Assembly (NCBI GenBank): GCA_031280855.1
Contig: JAITGH010000153.1
Coordinates: 1 to 6,425, forward strand
Source of the DNA: Oscillospiraceae bacterium
Lineage (GTDB): Bacteria; Bacillota; Clostridia; Oscillospirales; Oscillospiraceae
Direction of reading: 5' to 3'
Length of the DNA stretch: 6,425 nucleotides
Made by a program: the position numbers and the translations under genes. The notes under the pieces were generated by a model. The model was not told the origin of the DNA. It made no database searches and saw nothing but the letters and a program-made list of their open reading frames with translations. Each line of letters begins with the position of its first letter. The stretch's first letter is position 1. Positions 1-4,894 of the stretch are shown piece by piece.

Positions 1-83
1 TAAAAGTTTTTGTCAAACTTTTTTCAAAAAGTTTGCGTACCTAACCCCCGTAACGTCTCGATACATAACCCAAAACCCTCGTA
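1..83 (-). repeat. Terminator-bearing intergenic repeat, copy 1 (3' of lon)
   Basis: Read on the minus strand, this segment matches 3371-3462 on the plus strand. The last 37 bases (1-37) are identical to 3426-3462, and the 36 bases nearest lon (48-83) match 33 of 36. Copy 2 carries about 10 extra bases between these blocks. Copy 1 starts 5 bases after the lon stop codon and runs to the window edge, so it may continue. Both copies lie just after a gene's stop codon in the same orientation relative to that gene. The element holds the lon terminator hairpin plus about 45 conserved bases before it, which is more than a terminator alone needs. I infer a dispersed, terminator-carrying repeat family. 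Confidence 0.85.
2..35 (-). terminator. Probable lon terminator with two competing A/T hairpins
   Basis: A perfect 10-bp inverted repeat (CAAACTTTTT at 14-23, AAAAAGTTTG at 26-35) with a 2-base spacer starts about 52 bases after the lon stop. It overlaps a second possible 8-bp stem (AAAAGTTT at 2-9, AAACTTTT at 15-22), so the two cannot form together. On the minus strand the second stem ends in CTTTTA, a short T-run. The stems are almost entirely A/T, so terminator strength is uncertain, but position and symmetry support the role. Confidence 0.65.
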
Positions 84-87
84 ATCA

Positions 88-2439
88 TCAGAGCCCCGCG
101 TAATCAAGGGTTGTTTCGAGTACTGTGTCGATGTGGGCGGTTGGAATGAAGTTAAGTTGGGCGCGGACGAGCGGGTCGATTTCGGCGAGGTCGGGTTCGT
201 TATCTCGTGGGATGATGATCGTGCGGATTCCGGCGCGGAGAGCGGCCATGGTTTTTTCGCGGAGGCCGCCGATAGGCAGGACTCGGCCGCGAAGCGTAAT
301 CTCTCCGGTCATTGCGATATCGCCGCGAGCCGGGCGGCCGGTCAATGCGGAGATAAGCGCGATAGTGACGGCGATACCCGCGCTGGGTCCGTCTTTCGGC
401 GTAGCACCCTCCGGGAAGTGGACGTGCAGGTCGCGCATCTTGTAGAAGTCCGACTCTATGCCCAGGCTTGCCGCCTTGCTTCGAATGTAGCTTACGCACG
501 CTCGCACGCTTTCTTTCATGACGTCGCCGAGATTGCCTGTAAGCTCGAGTTTGCCGGAGCCGTCCATGACGTTGACCTCGACGTCCAGAACTTCGCCTCC
601 GACGCTTGTCCATGCAAGACCGTGCACCAGCCCGACGGCGGGCTTCAGGGATTCGCCGTCACGCTTGTAACGCTTGGGGCCGAGCATGGGTTCGAGATTC
701 GAGGGACGGACGCTGATAGTCTTGGGCGCGTTGCCGTCGGCGATTAGCACGGCGGCTTGGCGGCAAAGCGCGGCAAGCTCGCGCTCCAGCACTCGCACTC
801 CGCTTTCGCGGGTGTAGTCGGCGATGAGTGCGCGAATCGCGTCGTCGGAGACTCGAAGCTGAGTAGACTTGAGGTTATGCTTGACTCGCTGTTTGTGAAG
901 CAAGTGGCGTTTCGCGATGACAAGTTTTTCCTCATCGGTGTAGCTGGGGATTTCGACGACTTCCATACGGTCGAGCAGCGGGACGGGGATCCCGGCGCGA
1001 TCGTTCGCGGTGGTGATGAACATGGTGTTGGAGAGGTCGAATGGGATCTCTAGGAAGTGGTCGCGGAAGGTAGCGTTCTGTTCGGGGTCGAGCGCCTCGA
1101 GCAGAGCGGCGGCGGGGTCGCCGCGATAGTCGTGCCCGAGCTTGTCGACCTCATCGAGCAAAATGACGGGGTTATTGGAGCCGGAGCGAATGACGGCGTC
1201 GATGATTCGGCCGGGCATCGCGCCTATGTAGGTTTTGCGGTGTCCACGAATGTCCGCCTCGTCATGCACTCCGCCGAGCGAGATTCGCGCCATCTTGCGG
1301 TTCAGCGATTTCGCGATCGCGCCTGCGATGGAGGTCTTGCCCGTACCCGGCGGGCCGATAAGGCAAAGAATGCCGCCGCCGTTCTTCGCGTCCTTCGGCG
1401 CGATCCGGCGCACCGCGACGAACTCCGTTATCCGCCGTTTCACTTTCTCCAGCCCGTAGTGATCCTCGTCGAGGATTTTGCGGGTTGCTTCGACGTCGAC
1501 GCGCTCTCGCGTTGAGACAGACCATGGCAGCGATAGGCAGATGTCCAGATAGTTCATGATAACGGACGAGTCGGAGGAGGACGGGTGCTGACGCTTGAGG
1601 CGGTCGCACTCTTTGAGGAGTTTGCGCTCGACCTCTTCCGCGAGGTGAAGTGCGAGGATATGGTCGCGGTAGGTGGCGGCTTCGGCGTCGGAGTCGTCCT
1701 CGCCCGATTCGCCGAGCGTTTGGCGTATGACCTTCATTTGCTCACGGAGGATATGCTCGCGCTGTCCGTCCTCCAGGCGTTGGGAGGTGGCTAAGCGGAT
1801 TTGGAAGTCGACTTCGAGGAAGGTGATGGACTCGAGAAGGTTGCTGTTGAGTTGTTCGAGCCGGTCTAACGGGTCGAATATTTCGAGAAGCTCCTGCTTG
1901 TGCTCGGGCGGCATGAATACGTTTTGCGCCATATAGTCGGCGATCTCACCGGGTAGGGTAAGCTCCGACAGTTGTTCGGTGAAGTCGGGCTGAGTACCTT
2001 GTGACAGCATGGAGTAACGCTCGGCAAGCGCGTAAGTTTGGGCGATGAGCGGCTCTGCGGAACCGAACGCGGGCGTGGGTTCGGGCTCGTCAAAGCACTC
2101 GACTTGAGCGACATAGGCGGGCTTGCGTTTGGTAATCTGGCTCAGGCGACCGCGATGCTCACACACTATAAGCGCGTGTGAGGAGTCGGCGGAGTTCATG
2201 ACCTGTTTAATTTTGCCGACGGTACCGACGGAGAAGAGGTCGTCGCGTTCGGGGTAGAGGTTGAAGTCCCCGCTTTCGGTAATCGTTTGGGCGAGCAGGA
2301 AGATTCGGTGGGAGCGGCTTCGCATGGCCGCGTTCATCGCGGCGACGGCGAGCGGATCGTCGAGTTCAAAGTTCAGTCTGGCTCCCGGGAAGACCGAGAT
2401 ACCACGAAGTATCAGGATGGGCATCGAATGTATGCTCAC
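88..2439 (-). CDS. lon: ATP-dependent protease La (LonA)
   Basis: Cytoplasmic AAA+ serine protease that unfolds and degrades damaged proteins and selected regulators. At 783 residues it is full length for bacterial LonA. The N-terminal substrate-binding domain (about 6-210) is followed by a helical linker (about 215-310). The AAA+ module has Walker A GPPGTGKT at 362-369, Walker B VILLDEVDK at 425-433 and a likely arginine finger at R491. The protease domain (about 600-783) has the Ser-Lys dyad: S686 in PKDGPSAG and K729 in GGLREKT. The GTG start at 2439 has GGAG nine bases upstream; an in-frame ATG five codons later lacks such a site. It is divergent from the S24-type repressor at 2625, sharing a 185-bp control region. 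All key motifs are intact. Confidence 0.97.
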   Translation of the reverse strand: MSIHSMPILILRGISVFPGARLNFELDDPLAVAAMNAAMRSRSHRIFLLAQTITESGDFNLYPERDDLFSVGTVGKIKQVMNSADSSHALIVCEHRGRLSQITKRKPAYVAQVECFDEPEPTPAFGSAEPLIAQTYALAERYSMLSQGTQPDFTEQLSELTLPGEIADYMAQNVFMPPEHKQELLEIFDPLDRLEQLNSNLLESITFLEVDFQIRLATSQRLEDGQREHILREQMKVIRQTLGESGEDDSDAEAATYRDHILALHLAEEVERKLLKECDRLKRQHPSSSDSSVIMNYLDICLSLPWSVSTRERVDVEATRKILDEDHYGLEKVKRRITEFVAVRRIAPKDAKNGGGILCLIGPPGTGKTSIAGAIAKSLNRKMARISLGGVHDEADIRGHRKTYIGAMPGRIIDAVIRSGSNNPVILLDEVDKLGHDYRGDPAAALLEALDPEQNATFRDHFLEIPFDLSNTMFITTANDRAGIPVPLLDRMEVVEIPSYTDEEKLVIAKRHLLHKQRVKHNLKSTQLRVSDDAIRALIADYTRESGVRVLERELAALCRQAAVLIADGNAPKTISVRPSNLEPMLGPKRYKRDGESLKPAVGLVHGLAWTSVGGEVLDVEVNVMDGSGKLELTGNLGDVMKESVRACVSYIRSKAASLGIESDFYKMRDLHVHFPEGATPKDGPSAGIAVTIALISALTGRPARGDIAMTGEITLRGRVLPIGGLREKTMAALRAGIRTIIIPRDNEPDLAEIDPLVRAQLNFIPTAHIDTVLETTLDYAGL

Positions 2440-2448
2440 GGCGGCTTA

Positions 2449-2452
2449 CTCC
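2449..2452 (-). promoter_or_regulatory. lon ribosome binding site (supports GTG start)
   Basis: GGAG on the minus strand lies nine bases before GTG at 2439. It decides for GTG over the in-frame ATG five codons later. Confidence 0.7.
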
Positions 2453-2525
2453 ATTTCTAAGGTTGCGCTACCCATTATTAGGCGCACTGCGCGTTTCGAG
2501 GCTACGCCGCGCCGATCTGATACCC

Positions 2526-2554
2526 ATTATACAACAAAGTGAAAAAAATTTCAA
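2526..2554 (-). promoter_or_regulatory. lon promoter, TTGAAA-N17-TATAAT
   Basis: On the minus strand TTGAAA (2549-2554) and a perfect TATAAT (2526-2531) are 17 bases apart, a near-consensus vegetative sigma promoter. Transcription should begin near 2519, giving a leader of about 80 bases. No HrcA CIRCE-type or CtsR-like repeat was recognised in the region, so heat-shock control by those factors is not supported here. Confidence 0.8.
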
Positions 2555-2561
2555 TAGGTAA

Positions 2562-2590
2562 TTGCATTTTACGATAAACCGTGTTATAAT
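2562..2590 (+). promoter_or_regulatory. S24-type repressor promoter, TTGCAT-N17-TATAAT
   Basis: A perfect TATAAT (2585-2590) sits 17 bases after TTGCAT (2562-2567), which matches the -35 consensus only at TTG. Predicted transcription start is near 2597, so the in-frame TTG codon at 2562 lies inside the promoter and cannot be the translation start. The -35 box is 7 bp from the -35 box of the divergent lon promoter, so one bound protein could affect both. Confidence 0.75.
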
Positions 2591-2597
2591 GGTACGG
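2579..2597. promoter_or_regulatory. Candidate operator over the repressor -10 box
   Basis: CCGT (2579-2582) and ACGG (2594-2597) form an interrupted palindrome centred on the TATAAT box, with a partly symmetric A/T centre. A perfect 10-bp palindrome CGAAATTTCG follows at 2603-2612, just before the ribosome binding site. Either could be a site for the repressor acting on its own gene. The arms are short and no second clear copy was seen, so this is tentative. Confidence 0.3.
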
Positions 2598-2624
2598 AGA
2601 AACGAAATTTCGAGGAGAAATCTT

Positions 2625-3359
2625 ATGTTTTTGCAAACTCTTACGCAACTTCTTGACGAGAAAGGGATAACGAAGTCGGACTTCGCGCGGCAAAGCGGGA
2701 TCCCGTACACGACGCTTGACGGTTGGTATAAGAAGAGCTTCGACGGGATCCGGCTGGAGACTTTGTTGAGGATAGCGCGGTTCTTCGACGTAAGCGTTGA
2801 CTTCCTGCTTAACGGCGCTTCGGATCAGCTGACGCTTGAGGAATCGCGGATGATCGGGAAGTACCGCAAGCTTGATCGGCACGGCAAGCGTATCACCGAT
2901 TACGTAGTGGACGAGGAGCTTCGCAGACTCGCCACCGATCAGCATGAGAAACTTACGTACAGCTCGAACTCCGAGGAAGTGAAGATGATTCCGCTGTACT
3001 TGACGTGCGCGGCGGTCGGAAGCGCGGCTCCCATCGAGGGCGACGACTTCGAGATGATCGAGCTTAGCCCGAAGGTACCGCGCAGGGCGCAGTTCGCGGT
3101 GAAGATCAGCGGGGACTCGATGGAGCCGATGATCTCCGACGGGGACGTCGTGTATTGCTCGAAGGACGGCGTCAGCATGTCCGACGGCGACGTGGGGATC
3201 TTCTGCGTCGACGGCGCGTACTACTGCAAGCAGTACCGCACGGACGGCGATAACATGTACCTCGTGTCGATCAATCGGAATCGAAGCGACAGCGACATAA
3301 CGATCTGGGGCTCCGGCAATCGCCGCGCTACGTTCATCGGTAAGGTGCTCCAGTTCTAG
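2625..3359 (+). CDS. XRE-family HTH repressor with S24 peptidase (LexA/CI-like) domain
   Basis: DNA-binding regulator of 244 residues. An N-terminal XRE-type helix-turn-helix (about 5-65; recognition region near ITKSDFARQSGIPYTTLDGW) is joined by a linker to a C-terminal S24 domain (about 122-244), the fold used by LexA and phage repressors for RecA-stimulated self-cleavage. The catalytic pair looks intact: S165 in ISGDSMEPMI and K202 in YYCKQYR. The expected Ala-Gly cleavage pair is not obvious: this region reads CAAVGSAAPIEG (128-139), leaving Val-Gly or Ser-Ala as candidates. The ATG at 2625 is chosen because AGGAG (2613-2617) lies seven bases before it and the promoter covers the earlier TTG. 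It is not a typical LexA (no winged-helix N-terminus). Targets are unknown; its own promoter and lon are the nearest candidates. A former prophage repressor is possible, but no phage genes are nearby. Confidence 0.9.
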   Translation: MFLQTLTQLLDEKGITKSDFARQSGIPYTTLDGWYKKSFDGIRLETLLRIARFFDVSVDFLLNGASDQLTLEESRMIGKYRKLDRHGKRITDYVVDEELRRLATDQHEKLTYSSNSEEVKMIPLYLTCAAVGSAAPIEGDDFEMIELSPKVPRRAQFAVKISGDSMEPMISDGDVVYCSKDGVSMSDGDVGIFCVDGAYYCKQYRTDGDNMYLVSINRNRSDSDITIWGSGNRRATFIGKVLQF

Positions 3360-3370
3360 GGACGCGAGGG

Positions 3371-3462
3371 TACGAGGGTTTTGGGGTATGTATTGGGACG
3401 TTACGGTGGACGCGAGGGGTTAGGACGCAAACTTTTTGAAAAAAGTTTGACAAAAACTTTTA
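3371..3462 (+). repeat. Terminator-bearing intergenic repeat, copy 2 (3' of S24 repressor)
   Basis: This is the partner of the repeat at 1-83, in opposite orientation in the window but in the same orientation relative to its upstream gene. It starts 11 bases after the repressor stop codon. It differs from copy 1 mainly by about 10 extra bases near 3407-3417. That extra piece contains GGACGCGAGGG (3408-3418), an exact copy of 3360-3370 just outside the element, which suggests a local duplication. Confidence 0.85.
3428..3461 (+). terminator. Probable S24 repressor terminator with competing hairpins
   Basis: CAAACTTTTT (3428-3437) pairs perfectly with AAAAAGTTTG (3440-3449). An alternative stem AAAAGTTT (3441-3448) with AAACTTTT (3454-3461) reuses the same bases. 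It lies 68 bases past the repressor stop and is identical to the structure 3' of lon. The stem is A/T-only apart from single G/C pairs, so efficiency is uncertain. Confidence 0.6.
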
Positions 3463-3464
3463 CA

Positions 3465-3479
3465 CCGGCGTGACGCCGG
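3465..3479. repeat. GC-rich hairpin CCGGCG-TGA-CGCCGG
   Basis: A perfect 6-bp inverted repeat with a 3-base loop immediately follows the A/T terminator hairpins of repeat copy 2. There is no T-run after it. It could be a backup terminator or part of a longer repeat element; copy 1 cannot be compared because the window ends there. Confidence 0.6.
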
Positions 3480-3510
3480 CCCCATATTAGCCACAGCAAC
3501 CCACGGAGGG

Positions 3511-3541
3511 AAACTAAGGAGCCCTTATGGCTCCTTAGTTT
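3511..3541. terminator. Strong symmetric hairpin, probable bidirectional terminator
   Basis: AAACTAAGGAGCC (3511-3523) and GGCTCCTTAGTTT (3529-3541) are perfect 13-bp arms around the loop CTTAT. The stem starts with A's and ends with T's, so each strand reads a GC-containing stem running into TTAGTTT. That suits termination from both sides between the converging repressor and HAD-like genes. Confidence 0.7.
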
Positions 3542-3548
3542 CGAGGTG

Positions 3549-3603
3549 TGTCAAGTAACAAAGCTTGACAGTCTGCATAATTGTCAAGTAATGAAGCTTG
3601 ACG
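3549..3603. repeat. Tandem pair of TGTCAAG...CTTGACA hairpins
   Basis: Two 22-bp units start 33 bp apart (3549-3570 and 3582-3603). Each has arms TGTCAAG and CTTGAC(A/G) around an 8-base centre, TAACAAAG or TAATGAAG. They differ at only three positions, and each contains a HindIII-type AAGCTT. The centres vary more than the arms, so the pairing may be what is preserved. Function is unknown: a dispersed palindromic repeat or a pair of protein-binding sites would fit. Confidence 0.75.
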
Positions 3604-3636
3604 ATTGGCGCGACTTCTGTGGAAGCGTTCCAACAC

Positions 3637-3665
3637 GGCTCGACCGGCGTCGCGCCGCTCGAGCC
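3637..3665. repeat. GC-rich 29-base hairpin 3' of the HAD-like gene
   Basis: GGCTCGA (3637-3643) pairs with TCGAGCC (3659-3665), and CGGCG (3645-3649) pairs with CGCCG (3653-3657) over the loop TCG, with one C/C mismatch between stems. It lies about 50 bases past the HAD-like stop codon on the minus strand. It lacks a T-run, so it is a stable RNA structure of uncertain role, perhaps a terminator or 3'-end protector. Confidence 0.6.
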
Positions 3666-3713
3666 GAAGAGGGCGAGCAACGTAGCGCCGCGCAGTTTGC
3701 GAGGGCGTGCGAG

Positions 3714-4313
3714 TTATGTAGTCTCCTGCGGGATGATTCCGCGTTCCCGGGCGATTTGGCGGATCAGGGAGTAGGTCTCGTCAAACCCTCGGGCGCGGAG
3801 TATGTCGTCGCCGCAACAGTTTTGGTTATAGCGAGCGTCGAAGCAAATCGGGGTGGTAACGCTTCGGACGGAGCGGATATTGACGGGCTCATCGTCGACG
3901 AGTACGTCGATTCGCTTTTCGAGGCAAACGTCAAGCTTGCTGTCGGGGCGATCGCTGTCGCAGAAGATGACTCGCTGGAATAGGATCTTGTTGCGAAGCA
4001 GCCAGCCTCGAACCAAGAGCCGCATAGCGCGGCCTTTCAGCCCGCCTCTGCAGGCGTAGACGCGTTTTGAGATGATGACGACGCGGTGCCCGTCTTTCTT
4101 GAGCTTACGCAGGAGATCCTTCGCGCCCTTCCGAGCGGGCTGGATAGTCGCGTATTTGAGCATGTAACGCTTCCAGCGAGCTTTAAGGTTATCGTTGGTG
4201 CAATAGAAGATGTCGCGGGTATCGTCAAGTTCGGAGTGGCGCAAGGCTTCGTTGAATCGGAAGAAGCCCATAATGTCGGTAAGTACGCCGTCAAGGTCGA
4301 TGCCTATGTTCAT
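3714..4313 (-). CDS. HAD-superfamily phosphatase, 5'-nucleotidase-like (YqfW/COG5663-like)
   Basis: Predicted cytoplasmic phosphatase of 199 residues. HAD motif I is DLDGVLTD at 6-13, with nucleophile D6 and acid/base D8. Motif II is S82 in VVIISKR, motif III is K126 in DSKLDVC, and motif IV is VDDEP at 139-143 with the Mg-binding acids. The later CFDARYNQNC (157-166) resembles a conserved block in HAD proteins related to B. subtilis YqfW and deoxynucleotidases, which dephosphorylate nucleotides or related small phosphates; the substrate here is unknown. The ATG at 4313 has AAAGG (4323-4327) nine bases upstream and a promoter at 4359-4387. It is transcribed alone, divergently from rpsF. The catalytic set is complete, so the gene is probably active. 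Confidence 0.8.
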   Translation of the reverse strand: MNIGIDLDGVLTDIMGFFRFNEALRHSELDDTRDIFYCTNDNLKARWKRYMLKYATIQPARKGAKDLLRKLKKDGHRVVIISKRVYACRGGLKGRAMRLLVRGWLLRNKILFQRVIFCDSDRPDSKLDVCLEKRIDVLVDDEPVNIRSVRSVTTPICFDARYNQNCCGDDILRARGFDETYSLIRQIARERGIIPQETT

Positions 4314-4358
4314 ATCGATCCGCCTTTCCCGTTACGGTCATCCCGATAGGACAACATC

Positions 4359-4387
4359 AGTGTATCATAATATATCGTACTTGTCAA
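4359..4387 (-). promoter_or_regulatory. HAD-like gene promoter, TTGACA-N17-TACACT
   Basis: On the minus strand a perfect -35 TTGACA (4382-4387) is 17 bases from TACACT (4359-4364), which matches 4 of 6 positions of the -10 consensus. Predicted start is near 4352, leaving a leader of about 38 bases before the ATG at 4313. Confidence 0.65.
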
Positions 4388-4406
4388 TGAGATTATTATA
4401 CGTCTA

Positions 4407-4437
4407 CGGTTAAAATGTGATAAAATTTCGGTTAAAA
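4407..4437. repeat. CGGTTAAAA direct repeat upstream of rpsF promoter
   Basis: The nonamer CGGTTAAAA occurs at 4407-4415 and 4429-4437, exactly 22 bp apart (about two helical turns), ending 12 bp before the rpsF -35 box. Spacing on one DNA face suggests an activator site or UP-like element, but A-rich sequence makes chance possible. Confidence 0.4.
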
Positions 4438-4449
4438 CGCAAAAAAGTC

Positions 4450-4478
4450 TTGACAAAGGCTTGCGTTAGTAGTATATT
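4450..4478 (+). promoter_or_regulatory. rpsF operon promoter, TTGACA-N17-TATATT
   Basis: A perfect -35 TTGACA (4450-4455) and TATATT (4473-4478) are separated by the optimal 17 bases. Predicted transcription start is near 4485, so the in-frame GTG at 4482 is outside or at the very edge of the transcript and is not the rpsF start. It should drive rpsF-ssb-rpsR. Confidence 0.88.
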
Positions 4479-4500
4479 GGAGTGAATCGTGCGAATATGC

Positions 4501-4572
4501 GCTTACGGCGTATAGTTACGCCGACACTATCCTTACCGGTGGAGATAACCGGTCGAATGACCATAAGGAGGT
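4501..4572 (+). promoter_or_regulatory. Structured rpsF leader, candidate S6:S18 feedback element
   Basis: The leader has a perfect hairpin (CGGCGTA 4506-4512, TACGCCG 4517-4523, loop TAGT). Next comes TACCGGTGGAGA (4534-4545), which closely resembles the bacterial 16S rRNA segment UACCGGUGGCGA in the region bound by S6:S18. TCCTTA (4530-4535) can pair with TAAGGA (4564-4569) inside the Shine-Dalgarno sequence, which would hide it. ACCGGT at 4548-4553 can pair either with ACCGGT at 4535-4540 or, in part, through GGTC (4551-4554) with GACC (4559-4562). rpsF leaders that mimic the rRNA site and repress translation when S6:S18 is in excess are known in several bacteria. The assignment here is by inspection, not by covariance search. 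Confidence 0.55.
4565..4572 (+). promoter_or_regulatory. rpsF ribosome binding site with close ATG
   Basis: AAGGAGGT is a full match to the anti-Shine-Dalgarno sequence but ends only two or three bases before ATG 4575. The in-frame TTG at 4581 is nine bases from the GGAGG core. This leaves the start two codons uncertain. Confidence 0.75.
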
Positions 4573-4574
4573 AC

Positions 4575-4877
4575 ATGTACTTGCAGAAACCACAGACGAA
4601 CTATGAGCTGATGTATATCCTCGACCTTACCAAGGGCGAGGAAGGACTTGCGGCTCTGGTGGAGAAGTTCAAGACTCTTATAGAGTCGAACGGCGAATTG
4701 ACGAGCCATGAGATCGTCGGCAAGCGGAGACTTGCGTATCAGATCAACGATATGCCGGAGGGCTATTACGTGCTTGTGAGGTTCAGATCGGAGCACAGCT
4801 TCCCGGCGGAGCTGACACGCGTGCTTGGGATTACGGACGGCGTAATGCGCTCGCTTGTGACAAAGGCGGCGGAGTAG
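4575..4877 (+). CDS. rpsF: Small ribosomal subunit protein bS6
   Basis: Ribosomal protein S6 of 100 residues, which binds the central domain of 16S rRNA in the 30S platform as a pair with S18. The family start block is seen as NYELMYILDL near residues 9-18, followed by the conserved KRRLAYQINDMPEGYYVLVRF stretch near 55-75 (IVGKRRLAYQIND, then EGYYVL). Length is normal. I use ATG 4575 because it is the conventional codon next to a strong ribosome binding site, but TTG 4581 has better spacing and would give 98 residues. The longer frame from GTG 4482 is rejected because it begins at the predicted transcription start. It is first in an operon, 17 bases ahead of ssb, and shares with S18 a predicted feedback site in its own leader. 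Confidence 0.95.
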   Translation: MYLQKPQTNYELMYILDLTKGEEGLAALVEKFKTLIESNGELTSHEIVGKRRLAYQINDMPEGYYVLVRFRSEHSFPAELTRVLGITDGVMRSLVTKAAE

Positions 4878-4894
4878 CCGCAGGAGGGGAAAGA

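Larger units (their letters stand above)
3360..3713. other. Gene-free junction rich in inverted repeats
   Basis: This 354-bp gap separates the converging repressor and HAD-like genes. It holds repeat copy 2 (3371-3462) and, beyond it, five hairpin-forming sequences between 3465 and 3665, listed separately. I see no credible coding region. The open frame starting at 3546 is read through hairpins and then antisense to the HAD-like gene. Confidence 0.8.

Noticed and set aside
125..747. Plus-strand open frames within lon (106 and 204 residues)
   Set aside because: They lie antisense to intact lon and arise from its GC-rich codon pattern; no ribosome binding site or recognisable domain.
757..1936. 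Several further plus-strand frames antisense to lon
   Set aside because: Same reason: mirror frames of a conserved gene, no motifs.
2562..2624. 21-residue N-terminal extension of the S24-type repressor from TTG 2562
   Set aside because: The codon coincides with the -35 box and precedes the predicted transcript start; ATG 2625 has a well-spaced AGGAG.
2440..2624. Bacillus-type SOS box (GAAC-N4-GTTC) near the S24-type repressor
   Set aside because: No match seen in the control region, so direct LexA control is not supported.
1..3462. Composite transposon formed by the inverted repeats
   Set aside because: The repeats contain no transposase, no target duplication was seen, and the enclosed genes include lon; terminator-carrying repeats explain the positions better.
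3565..3587. TTGACA hexamers within the tandem palindromes as promoters
   Set aside because: No -10 box at a workable distance on either strand.
3546..3983. 145-residue plus-strand frame with repeated CQV-KLD motif
   Set aside because: The repeat is the translation of the two palindromic hairpins, and the rest is antisense to the HAD-like gene.
4482..4574. Upstream GTG start giving a 131-residue S6
   Set aside because: It lies at the predicted transcription start with no ribosome binding site, and the extra residues match nothing in S6.
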